Shown piece by piece: positions 22,288-30,551 of a DNA stretch of 30,551 bases (position 1 is the stretch's first letter; every line of letters starts with the position of its first letter). The DNA comes from Lobulomyces angularis. Taxonomy: Eukaryota > Chytridiomycota > Chytridiomycetes > Lobulomycetales > Lobulomycetaceae. The stretch is taken from positions 1 through 30,551 of the forward strand of contig JADHYX010000116.1 in NCBI GenBank assembly GCA_027604685.1. Reading direction: 5' to 3'. The position numbers and the translations under genes were made by a program. The notes under the pieces are model-generated. The model had not been told where the DNA came from. It saw only the letters and a program-made list of their open reading frames with translations, and ran no database searches.

Positions 22288-24247
22288 ATGAGCTTTGAAA
22301 TTACACTTTGCTTCAAAAAACTTCAATCTCACTACGCCACACTACAGCAAATTTTAGTAGATGTTTTTACAATCTCTATTATGAACCAAACTTCTTTGCA
22401 AAATGTATTTCAAACTGGCTGTCCTGGGAAATTAATTTATTTGGAAAATTCTACCCTTTATTCATCTACTTTTTGTTTTCAAGATGTAATTAAAAAAGTT
22501 TGATTTCTCACTGTAATTCGTTTTTCTTAGTGTTGCTTACCATGTCCTGTAGAATCCATTTACTACGTAATATTTAATTTTATATAAATTTTTTTATTTT
22601 TTACTTTTTATTATTATCATCCAACAAATCAACAATAGGATGGAATTGTGGAAACTTGGTTTTTTCTTGTTCTAATATTGCGCGTTATATCATTTCTTTT
22701 GAACTTTTGCGTTATTATTGTTTACTTCTTACTTCCTGAAAAAAGATTATATCCCAGAAATATAATTCTGTTTTTATGTATATCTATTCTTTTTTGGCAG
22801 TTTACTTCGGTTATAAATTCAATTAAAAAATTAAATAAAATACTAATTGAGTTTTTTTAATTTTAATTTTTATAGTTTTTTAGTATATTTTTTGGAAGTA
22901 GAAAAAATTTGTTTTGTCCTTTAAATCCAAAACCAACATTTGCTAATCAATCAAATTCACTACCGTGTGCTATTCAAGCTTCAATTTCATTTTGGGCATG
23001 TTCTGCTACGATGCTTTGGTCAGCAGCATTAATATTTAATTTACATTTAACAGTTGTTTGGAAGTGCCAGTTCTTGAACTTTGCAAAAGTTTTAACTCAC
23101 GCAATTTGTTGGTTTCTTCCTATTCCAGCTGTTGTTTTCGCAATATACAACAATACAATACAATTTTATTTTGGTACAATGTGTAACATTAATGTGTTTG
23201 AATTAGGTAAACCTAAGTATTTTTTTATTAATATTATCATTATTTAACAAAAAAAAAAAAATTTTTTTTAACAAATTTTTAGGTCTATACTTTTTTGTAC
23301 CTTTTGGAGTTGTCACAATTCCTACAATTTTAGTGCACCTTTATACAACAATTTTTATGATAAAAAATAGTAAAAAATTTATTACCATAAAAAAATATTT
23401 TGCCAAAAAAATCTATAAAAAAAAAAGTCAAACTGAAGAAAAAGAAATCACTAATCTTGAAATGCATGTCAACGAAATTACTGGATTTAATTTTATTCAA
23501 AAAAGAATATTTTTAATTATATTTTTTGTTGTTATTATTGTTCTTACATACACAGTATTAAAAAAAAAATTTTTTTTTTCTATTTTAATAATTCTTTTTT
23601 TTCTTCTTTTTGTTTAGAGTTACAATGTTAAAATTCATTTAGTAATTTTCGAATTAACAAACATTGCTAAAGATGAGGCTAATCTATCAGTTGAAAATTT
23701 AAGACAATGGTCAAATTGTGCTTTTGGAACTTCAGAAGAAATTCAACACTGCTTAAAAAATATAAAAAAACCTTCAAGAGCTTTTTTATTTTTTTTTGAG
23801 GTAATATTTTCCCTCCCTGGGATAGTAACTTTTTTTACAATATTTTTTTTTACTTCAACTTTGAATGATGTAAAAAAACATTTTTCAAAAAAAATTTCAA
23901 AAAAAAACAGTTATGATGCTATCACAAAATTTATTGAATCGAGTAAATTTAAGAATTTTAATAATAACCCAAAATATCAACCGGGAGATGTGATTGCTAT
24001 GGACAATAAGGTTAATTTGGATTTAACAAGTAACAATTTACTGAAAGATTCAGAACATATCATGTTAAAAAATACTACAATTTCAGTTCAAAGTTCAAGT
24101 CTGGAGTCATTTCCATATCAACAATCATACAGCGGTGCTACTTCAAACTTTGTAAATTATAAAAATTTAAATGATGGAGAAACCAAAGATGAAAGTCAAT
24201 CTGGTAATCAAGAAAGTTCTTCTTGGTCAAAGGAAACTGTTTGGTGA
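22288..24247 (+). CDS. Frizzled-like seven-transmembrane receptor
   Basis: Exons 22288-22485 (5' end uncertain), 22531-22566, 22639-22809, 22876-23206, 23283-23554, 23618-24247; about 545 residues as modelled. A short cysteine-containing ectodomain ends in CFQDCCLPCPVESIYY, the CC.PCP signature of fungal Frizzled/Smoothened-like receptors. Seven hydrophobic segments follow: WFFLVLILRVISFLLNFC; NIILFLCISILFWQF; ISFWACSATMLWSAALIF; THAICWFLPIPAVVFAIY; GLYFFVPFGVVTIPTILV; RIFLIIFFVVIIVLTYT; FFFEVIFSLPGIVTFFTIFF. A Lys-rich turn and a Ser/Asn-rich cytosolic tail of about 125 residues end in KETVW. Ligand and signalling partner are unknown. No signal peptide is in the model, so a first exon is probably missing. 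Confidence 0.8.
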
Positions 24248-24856
24248 AAAAAAAAATAAAAAAAAAAAAAAATTTGAAATTAAAATCATTTTTGAAAAGT
24301 GTTTTTGTATTATATTATTTGAAATTGAGAAAAAAAAAAGGTTACAGGATATTGTATTTATTTGCATTTATATAGATTACCCTATTCTGTTTCACAAATA
24401 TAGAATTCAATATTTTTTAAGAAATGTACAAAAAAATATACTTAGAGGTATTGAATTTTCTTCTGTCTCTATGTCATTGGGACAAATACTGTACATGAAG
24501 AATCAGCAACATTTGGCGGATCTGGAGGTTCTGGAGGATCAGCAGGCTTCGGCGGTGGTCTAAAATGTTAATTTAACCTTATTAAAAAATGGTAATACTT
24601 TTCAAATCTATCCGAAAAAGGACAATACTTTTTAAAAATACAAGGGATACTTTTTATTTGTTAACAATGAGAAAAAATTTTGTGAATATGCAAAAAAATT
24701 AGCCACCAAAATTTTTGACAATGAAAAGTGTTTGAATTTTGTTGTTTATTAAGAATATTTCAAATTGTTGTTTCTGAAACAACTAAAAAGTTTCAAAACT
24801 AAATGTTTATTTAATTCATTTTAGTGTCTGCAATAGTATATTCTACATTTTCTCTT
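24248..24856. other. Region 3' of the receptor, holds repeat copy 1
   Basis: Poly-A rich directly after the stop, then the dispersed repeat (24378-24584). The remainder, 24585-24856, is AT-rich without a supported gene. Confidence 0.45.
24378..24584 (-). repeat. Dispersed repeat, copy 1
   Basis: About 207 nt that recur at 28119-28327 in the same orientation, roughly 85% identical by eye, including the GC-rich part near 24514-24563. Read on the minus strand it looks like a terminal exon: an AG acceptor with a TTAAC-type branch upstream (about 24563-24580), a Pro-rich frame (PADPPEPPDPPNVADSS, then a TAG stop) and a 3' UTR-like AT tail. The plus-strand frame of the same bases is Gly-rich (GGSGGSGGSAGFGGG, ending at TAA). 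It may be the truncated 3' end of a mobile element or of a duplicated gene. Confidence 0.7.
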
Positions 24857-25006
24857 CTAATTTATTTCACCCTTACTTTTTGAGTAACCTTCAGGTGTTA
24901 GCATTACATAGTGCTTGGACAATATGTTTTTAACATCTGGACAAAAATAAATTAAACATTCAAGTGGAATGAGGAGCCACGCAAATGCAAAACGAACAAT
25001 TTTCAT
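24857..25006 (-). CDS. Small hydrophobic ORF, unknown (49 residues)
   Basis: Starts MKIVRFAFAWLLIPLECLIY, which could be a signal peptide or one membrane helix. About 29 polar residues follow (CPDVKNILSKHYV, then a Lys/Ser-rich end). The frame stays open upstream to 25114 with two more ATGs, but that part runs through a GC island with codons (CGC, CCG, GCG, GCC) unlike any neighbour, so it is more likely promoter or 5' UTR. I recognise no family. An alternative splice near 24885 would shorten the C-terminus. Could be a small secreted or mitochondrial membrane protein, or chance. Confidence 0.3.
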   Translation of the reverse strand: MKIVRFAFAWLLIPLECLIYFCPDVKNILSKHYVMLTPEGYSKSKGEIN

Positions 25007-25009
25007 GAT

Positions 25010-25076
25010 AGCGATTTTTGTGAAGGAGCTAGGGGTGTGGGCGCACGCGTTTGGCGGGCGATAGGCCATGGAAAAA
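25010..25076. promoter_or_regulatory. GC island with ACGCGT and E2F-like site
   Basis: A GC-rich island in AT-rich DNA. It contains the hexamer ACGCGT (25045-25050, the MCB box of fungal MBF) directly overlapping TTTGGCGGG (25050-25058, an E2F/DP consensus), and GGGGTGTGGGCG just before. It lies immediately upstream of the minus-strand ATG at 25006 and about 170-190 bp before the plus-strand ORF that follows. Role inferred from motif resemblance only. Confidence 0.45.
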
Positions 25077-25245
25077 TAAATTAGAAAATGATTGATGCGG
25101 TTACTATAACTCATTTATTTTTTTTTATATTAATAAAACATGAACAGTTTTAAAATATAAATTTAATAATACAAAAAGTATATGTTTCTATGATTTTTTA
25201 ATTACGGTTAATAAACTGGAAAATATAAATGATGTAAGTGTTGAA

Positions 25246-25584
25246 TTGAATGGACATGTTGAACCTTGGAATTATATAAATGATAGATCTAATAATATTG
25301 TAAAACTTTCTCACTTTACATTGGAATTACTTTTTTTATCTATAGTTGATGTTGATTGTTATTTTATTTTAAATGTAGATTACGATGGTATTGAACAGAC
25401 TGATATAATAATAAAATATTCAGAATCAACTTCACCTAAATTTTTTATGAAACATTCGCAAAAGTTCATATCATTTAAATATGATAATTTTTTTCTCACT
25501 TATTATAACAATATAATAGCGTATGAAAAGGAACAAAGTAAATTTCATACATATATCGATCTAGATAATATAAACGAATTTTAA
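25246..25584 (+). CDS. Unassigned ORF (112 residues), possibly partial
   Basis: The frame is open from 25144, but the first ATG is at 25246, so a 5' exon may be missing. The product reads like ordinary protein, not AT-driven noise: GHVEPWNYINDRSNN, VDVDCYFILNVDYDGIEQT, an aromatic-rich KFISFKYDNFFLTYYNN and an acidic end (YIDLDNINEF). Alternating hydrophobic residues suggest beta strands. No signal peptide or membrane helix is evident and I recognise no family. It may be an exon of a gene whose other parts I cannot join, or a fragment. Confidence 0.35.
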   Translation: MNGHVEPWNYINDRSNNIVKLSHFTLELLFLSIVDVDCYFILNVDYDGIEQTDIIIKYSESTSPKFFMKHSQKFISFKYDNFFLTYYNNIIAYEKEQSKFHTYIDLDNINEF

Positions 25585-25857
25585 ATAACAGAACATATGT
25601 TCAAAAAGATATTTCCGCAAAAACAATTGGATGTTCAAAAAGATAATGCCCAGGTACTAATAAAGATTTTTTTGAGTATACATTATATACGGATTTTCTA
25701 AAAGAATTTTTTAACATTTTTTAAATTTTTTTTTTTAAAAAGAAAAACACCCATTTATCTGTATCAGATATTGTTCAGATAGGTTTGCTATTTAAATTTT
25801 TATTTTATTTTTATTTATGTATATTCTATTCTATATATTTTATTTTTTCAAAGAAAT
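25585..25857. other. AT-rich spacer
   Basis: Between the unassigned ORF and the stop of the 530-residue gene. T runs and short ORFs only. A 19-nt imperfect duplication around GTTCAAAAAGATA (25599 and 25633) is visible. Confidence 0.4.
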
Positions 25858-27450
25858 TTATTCATTAAATTCACTATCCACACTATTATTGTCAGTATTT
25901 TTTGAGCTATCATGGGAGTACAAGCTTTGGCTTTTTGTTGAAAAAGCAAAAAAATTATCTCCTAGCTCAGAGCTACTGTCACTGTATTCATTGGAAAATA
26001 TACTCTCTTTTTTAGTGGGATGACGTTCCAAAATCATTGATGGTTTTTGTAGATGTGTCTCATTGTTTGTTAAATTCTTTTGCTGCTGCTGTACTTCCTT
26101 TATTTCTTCCATAATATTTTTGTTGTAATTTTTTAAAATTTCTTTCCTAAATTTTTTGTTATTGTGTTTATCTGAAGTATTTTTTGAAGTCATAACAAAT
26201 TTTTTTTTTAAAAAAATCAAGAAAAAACATATCAGCAAAATCAAAAGTATTATTACAAAGATTATTGAATAGTTGCTTATTAGTTTTTGGTTATTATGTT
26301 TCGGTAGTTTTTCAAATGTTGAAGTATTTGGATTAAAGCTGCTGCCATTTGAGTCTGAAGGAACAAATACACCTTGGTTGACAGAATTTTGTTCATTAGA
26401 GGATGGAGGTGAAGCATTAACTTTATTTCGCTGTGATCCAGAAAAATTATGATTACTATCATTATTATTATTATTCTCGGTTAAATTGTTGATGTCATTC
26501 CTTACTTCAGCGTTTTCACCATTACTACTATTGTTACGATCCACGTTGCTGCCATTACCTCCAGTAGTAATCTCCCCGGATACTGCAGTATTTGATGCAC
26601 CTGCAACTCGCAGTTGGTCAGTAGGAGTTGGTATAGAAAAAATTGAAGAAATTGGTGTATTGTTAACAACAGAAGGAGGGGGATTAATAGGTGGGTTGGT
26701 GATATCGGCAGGAATATTGGGAGTCATATTTTGAGAACCATTGATATTGACTAAATTCGAATCAGTATTGACTTTTTCTTTTGCTTGGATGTTGGTATTG
26801 CTTATTTCAGTTTTATCAGTTTTTGGAGCAGGTCGAGATTCATTAGGTGTTTTTACAATAGCATTGCTGCCTGATGCAGGAGGTGAAACCCTGTCTTTTT
26901 GAACTGCAATATTCTTCTTCGTGTTGTCGACAGCTGTTAAATCAAGCTTACTAGTATTTTTATCAAGTAAATTATTGGAGTTGCTTTTAGTATTACTGGA
27001 GACATTGCTTTTAGTATTAATGGAGACATTGCTTTTAGTATTATTTGAGACGTTGTTTTTAGAATTGGTGGATTTGTTAGAAGTGTTAATCTTAGAATTG
27101 CTGCTCGAAACATTGTCTTTCGGGGTGTTATTGACTAAACTGTTACTTTTAAAGCCGTCCGTTGAGAGGTTTTCTTTGGAATTGTTGGTATTGGTTTTAG
27201 ATTTGACTTTTGTGGTATTATTGCTTTTTAAATTAACTTTGTTGTTAGAAAATGATTTTATTCTTGAACCAGATGGTAATGCAGTATTAGTGGGCAATAC
27301 ATCGTCGTTAATGGTATGATCAGCACTATTTTCAGTGGTACTTTCAATACTATCCAAAGTTGGTGCCTCAACACTGGAATCGGTAGTTGCAAGGGCAGGT
27401 ACTGTGGTGGATGGATTTAAAGTTGTTGTCGTTGTAGATTTTATTTTCAT
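25858..27450 (-). CDS. Asn/Ser/Thr-rich single-pass membrane protein
   Basis: An intronless ORF of 530 residues. Residues 1-390 are low-complexity, rich in Asn, Ser, Thr and Pro, with a Thr run (TTTTT, residues 6-10), many potential N- and O-glycosylation sites, and tandem octapeptides resembling NTKSNVSS (about residues 128-158). One strong membrane helix (IIFVIILLILLICFFLIFL, about 393-411) is followed by KKK and a cytosolic tail of about 116 residues with a basic helix, EVQQQQ, and a Ser/Asp/Glu-rich end. The layout is that of a mucin-like surface protein or a wall-stress sensor (Mid2/Wsc shape), but there is no Cys-rich domain and no N-terminal signal peptide. A missing 5' exon could supply one. 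The function is not known. Confidence 0.7.
   Translation of the reverse strand: MKIKSTTTTTLNPSTTVPALATTDSSVEAPTLDSIESTTENSADHTINDDVLPTNTALPSGSRIKSFSNNKVNLKSNNTTKVKSKTNTNNSKENLSTDGFKSNSLVNNTPKDNVSSSNSKINTSNKSTNSKNNVSNNTKSNVSINTKSNVSSNTKSNSNNLLDKNTSKLDLTAVDNTKKNIAVQKDRVSPPASGSNAIVKTPNESRPAPKTDKTEISNTNIQAKEKVNTDSNLVNINGSQNMTPNIPADITNPPINPPPSVVNNTPISSIFSIPTPTDQLRVAGASNTAVSGEITTGGNGSNVDRNNSSNGENAEVRNDINNLTENNNNNDSNHNFSGSQRNKVNASPPSSNEQNSVNQGVFVPSDSNGSSFNPNTSTFEKLPKHNNQKLISNYSIIFVIILLILLICFFLIFLKKKFVMTSKNTSDKHNNKKFRKEILKNYNKNIMEEIKEVQQQQKNLTNNETHLQKPSMILERHPTKKESIFSNEYSDSSSELGDNFFAFSTKSQSLYSHDSSKNTDNNSVDSEFNE
26977..27069 (-). repeat. Coding tandem repeat, 24-bp unit, about 4 copies
   Basis: Units at 26998-27021, 27022-27045 and 27046-27069, with a degenerate 21-bp unit at 26977-26997. 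Units two and three differ only in the last bases. They encode octapeptides of the form NTKSNVS in the membrane protein's ectodomain. Recent slippage expansion is likely. Confidence 0.85.
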
Positions 27451-28736
27451 AATATGTTTTAATCCAGAAAATCAAAAAACTTAAAATCGAAAGTATTTTT
27501 TTTCCCTTTTTTTTTTTTTTTTCAAAAAAAACTTCAGTGAAAAAAAAAAAAGATAGGGGGAGAATGGAGAAGAGTTAGGTAAATAAGATTAAGGTAAAAT
27601 ATAAGAATAAAGGAATAGATTGAGGTTGAATGCTGGTAGCTCAGAGCTGGAATGAGCGATTTAGCAGGTGTTGACAGAGTAGCGATCCAGAACAAGAAAT
27701 TTAGCGAGTCTTTTCGGAAAATTTTGCATAATTTTTAGTAAATTTCATAGAACAAAAGCAAAACAAAGTGTCAATATGTGGCCCACTATTTTCTAAAATT
27801 AAATTTGTTGATAGTTATTTTAAAGTAATCTGTAGAGATTATAGTTGATTTCATACATTGTATCTTGACTTGAAGACCATGTTTAGAAGGGCAATAGTAA
27901 AGACTGTGGTGTGCCATTCAAGTTCTGTGTTGTTAGTGATTAGCCCCTTAACCGAAGTTTGCCTTAAAGATTCAGTATAAATTTCAATTGTTCCAGTTTT
28001 GTTCCAGGCTGTTCCTTACATCACAAGTTACATGAAGTGTGGTGTGATAAGTTGCTTATACAGTTGTATTGAAGTTTTATGGTAACTTAACAATAAAAAC
28101 TTATAATTTATATATCTAATACCTACACTGTTGCCCAAATATTGAATTCAATATTTTTAAAGAAATGTACAAAAAAATATAACTTAGAGGTATCTGAAAT
28201 TTTTTCTGTCTCTATATCATTAGGACAAATACTGCATATGAAGAATTAGCAACATTTGGTGGGTTTGGAGGTTCTGGAGGATCAGCAAATGTCAGCGGTG
28301 GTCTAAATTGTTAACTTAACCTTATTGGACGAGTTTTAATCGAACAAGGTGACTGATAAAAAATTTTCAGTTGAAAAATTTTCTCCAGCAAACATCGAAT
28401 AAGAATAAACCATTTTTATAAAATAGTTATAAACAGCTCTAAGGATAAGTGGTTTGACCTTTCATACGTGCAGTTAGTACTATTGAGGTGATGCTTTTAA
28501 GAAAGTAAATCTTGTTAAATGCAACTGTCATTTAAATACAAGGATTAAGAACAAATATTGTCTGCAATGATCACAATGAATTTTATTAAAATTTTTTCAT
28601 ACCATATAAACTTACTTTTCCGTAAATGCAATTATTTGTTTTATAAATTTCAAAAAAATAGCAAGGGTTTTATCACAACACATTTGTAAAATATTAAGTC
28701 AGAAACTCCATTGTAAATCCAATTTTAAATTAAAAA
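27451..28736. other. Intergenic region, 1.3 kb, holds repeat copy 2
   Basis: Poly-T/poly-A near 27498-27551, then a region of moderate GC (27610-27725) containing GGTAGCTCAGAGCTGG. That is not a tRNA and no snRNA box fits. The dispersed repeat copy 2 lies at 28119-28327. No gene seen; a non-coding RNA in 27600-28080 cannot be excluded. Confidence 0.4.
28119..28327 (-). repeat. Dispersed repeat, copy 2
   Basis: The second copy of the element at 24378-24584, same orientation, about 3.7 kb away. On the minus strand the AG acceptor, the Pro-rich frame (FADPPEPPNPPNVANSS) and the position of the TAG stop are all kept. The other Gly-rich plus-strand frame also keeps its stop, while the third frame has gained a stop. 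Substitutions and small indels are spread through it, so the copies are not recent. Confidence 0.7.
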
Positions 28737-29897
28737 ATGGTATCCAAAAAAGGCAAAAGAAATGAGTCAAGTGAGAGTGATGAAAGTTCTGTTGAGGAAA
28801 TACGGACTACTAGCAGACAAACGCAAGGTGAAAATTCAATGGGTAACACTGACTCAATTCAAAGGGTAAAGAAAAGGAAAAATGTTTTTAATTTAATTTC
28901 CACATTAATTGTAATAACGAATGGATATGTTTACTAATAATACTTTAAAACTTCTTTTTTTCACAATCTAGGAGTTTAACAGAAAAGCTATCGTTTTAGT
29001 GCGGTTGGCTCTTTTTAATCAACATAAAAATATACCATTAAAAAAGGATGATATTGTAAAAAAAGTTTTAAAAGGACATTCACGGTAATTTATTAAAAAA
29101 CTTGGAGGACTTCATGATTTTCATAGATTATTTCCTTCTATATTGGAAATTGCGCAGAAAAAACTAGAAGATTTATTGGGAATGGAACTTGTGGAATTAC
29201 CTGCAAAAGAAAAAACATCTGATATATTTGCTAGTCAGAGAGGAGGTAGTAGTGGGAAGACAAGATCAGTTAGTAGCGGGTTATATGTCTTGCGTAATAA
29301 AATAGATTTTGATTTAAGAGAAGAGGTTGTTGAGGTTGAGAATGAAACTGCACCACAAAATATTTTACTTTTGATAATATTGTCCTTGATATATGTTAAT
29401 TTGAAAGAGTTGAGAAGTGGTAATTTTACATCAGAATCTAGTCATTTGTAATTTATATGTCTTATAGAGGACTTATTCTACTTCCTCAAAAATCTAAATT
29501 TGCTGCAGGGAAAAAACTACCCGGAATTAATGCCATCGTACACTTCGATGCTGACAGAAAGTAAAGGAGGAGGAACTTTGGATACGTTGATTAAAACTTT
29601 TATTACTCAAGGTTATTTGCTGCGACTCAAAGTAAAGAATCATGCTCAAAGTGAAAATAATGCTGCGTCTTTTATATTCCGCTGGGGACCTCGAGCTAAA
29701 GTTGAATTTTCGGAAGAAGATGTGAAGCATTTCATAGCAGAGGTAGTAAAAGAAAAATTTTGAATTTTGAATTTATTAAAATTTGTGGAAAGTTTTACGA
29801 AGAGCTTGAAGGCAATACAAAAAATAAAATGCTTAAGGACATCGAGAGGTGTTCTGGTTTGATACATGCAAAGGACAAAAAAACTGAAACAAGCTAA
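28737..29897 (+). CDS. NSE3: NSE3/MAGE subunit of the SMC5-SMC6 complex
   Basis: Five exons: 28737-28865, 28972-29084, 29127-29419, 29468-29742, 29793-29897; 304 residues. Nse3 is the MAGE-domain subunit that pairs with Nse1 and Nse4 in the SMC5/6 complex for DNA repair. A Ser/Glu/Lys-rich N-terminus precedes the winged-helix MAGE domain: RKAIVLVRLALF, DDIVKKVLKGHS, LEIAQKKLEDLLGMELVEL, the hallmark LLLIILSLIYVN, EDLFYFLKNLNLL, TLIKTFITQGYLLRLKV and FRWGPRAKVEF (WGPRA 251-255). Exon 1 could also end at 28898 (GTTTTT donor). Reading through the last intron stops at 29763 (TGA). Splicing restores YEELEG..KNKMLKDIE, which fits the MAGE C-terminal helix better. Confidence 0.85.
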
Positions 29898-30551
29898 ACT
29901 TACACTTGTAGAATTTTTTTTTTGATATAACATACCACTCGAGTTTTTTGCACAAAACTTTAAAAATTTAATAAAAATGATAATTCTCCTTTTTTTTGAG
30001 ATTCGCTCTTAAAATTGTTTTCAGATTTTACACACTTTAATGGAAGTTTAAGGAAATTACAATTGCTTTTTTTATACTGTAATAGACAAAAATAACGAGT
30101 ATACATTAAATGTTTAACAAAAAAAAAAATATAAAAATTAAGAATTGGATTTTAAGTTTTCAACATTAACATGTCAAAAAATTTTTTTTTTTTTGCTTTT
30201 TTTTTTATTTTTTCCAAATCTTTTATAAAATTTCAATTTTCAAAACAAAAAAATATATCGTCATCGTTTTAATTTGAAACGAAAAATATATCAAATTTTC
30301 TATACACATCTATACCAAAACTTAACGAGTTATTTTGAATCAAATAGTAATATATTACTATTTGTTTTTTTAAAATTTATTACAATCTACAAAATTAAGT
30401 TCTGGGGCTTTTTCTCTTTCTTTTGCACCAACGTAAAAAAGATCAAGGTTAAAATATTTTTTGTTTTTTAATTGTTTGGGGAAACTTAGTATTGCTTTTA
30501 TTTTAGGTAAGACCTAATTTTTTTTTTTTTTTTTTTTTTTGGAGAAAATAC
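29898..30551. other. AT-rich 3' flank to window end
   Basis: No supported gene. A 65-codon frame (30274-30471, +) is rich in Phe/Ile/Lys as expected by chance from this base composition. A 23-T run lies at 30518-30540. Confidence 0.45.

Noticed and set aside
24171..24563. 130-codon plus-strand ORF spanning the receptor end and the repeat
   Set aside because: It starts out of frame inside the receptor and runs through poly-A; in repeat copy 2 its frame is broken by a stop.
26921..27319. 132-codon plus-strand ORF, extremely Leu/Val-rich
   Set aside because: It is the antisense of the Asn/Ser/Lys-rich coding region; AAC/AAT/AGT/AAA codons read backwards give Leu/Val. The minus-strand ORF is far longer and has a coherent layout.
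27628..27690. tRNA-like D-arm (GGTAGCTCAGAGC)
   Set aside because: No anticodon or T arm can be folded around it.
29646..29933. 95-codon minus-strand ORF over the 3' end of NSE3
   Set aside because: It is the shadow of the MAGE-domain exons, which match the family on the plus strand.
30274..30471. 65-codon ORF near the window end
   Set aside because: Its composition is only what poly-T/A-rich DNA gives (Phe, Ile, Lys); no ATG at its start and no motif.

Overview
This is nuclear DNA from a eukaryote. It is very AT-rich and gene-dense, with long poly-A and poly-T tracts. Most genes carry many short spliceosomal introns: I could place 67, from about 39 to 175 nt, most of them 39-65 nt. The gene mix points to an early-diverging zoosporic fungus of the chytrid, rozellid or aphelid grade. 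Axonemal and basal-body genes (SPAG6/PF16, BBS4, a CABCOCO1-like protein) show a flagellated stage. A PHO80-type cyclin, a Tgl/SDP1-type triacylglycerol lipase and a fungal-style Frizzled-like receptor point to fungi. The taxon is an inference; no rRNA is present.

Layout. 427-1544 (+) is an FkbM-type methyltransferase. 1545-2814 is largely non-coding and holds a strong hairpin and an interrupted ORF. 2815-3423 (-) is a Pho80/Pcl-like cyclin, divergent from 3483-5374 (+), a PUS3/DEG1 tRNA pseudouridine synthase. Convergent to that is 5588-7302 (-), LCMT1/PPM1, divergent from 7367-8343 (+), a YIPF5/Yip1-type Golgi protein. 8643-11629 (-) is a patatin-type triacylglycerol lipase of 14 exons. Three cilium-linked genes follow without interruption: CABCOCO1-like 11921-13266 (+), SPAG6 13459-15649 (-) and BBS4 15787-17378 (+). 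17999-19880 (+) is a secreted HEXXH zinc metalloprotease. 19881-22287 is gene-poor, with a perfect 24-bp inverted repeat and a tRNA-Arg(UCU). 22288-24247 (+) is a seven-helix Frizzled-like receptor. Beyond it come a small minus-strand ORF under a GC island, an unassigned ORF, a 530-residue Asn/Ser/Thr-rich single-pass membrane protein 25858-27450 (-), and NSE3/MAGE 28737-29897 (+). Two roughly 210-nt diverged copies of one dispersed repeat flank the 24.6-28.1 kb stretch.

Most genes are unrelated housekeeping functions: translation (PUS3, tRNA), PP2A methylation (LCMT1), ER-Golgi traffic (YIPF5), lipid droplets (lipase), and SMC5/6 genome stability (NSE3). Only the cilium trio makes a functional neighbourhood. 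Several pairs are divergent with 59-291 bp between start codons and could share promoters. All multi-exon models were built by hand from GT-AG sites and family resemblance; every one sums to a whole number of codons.
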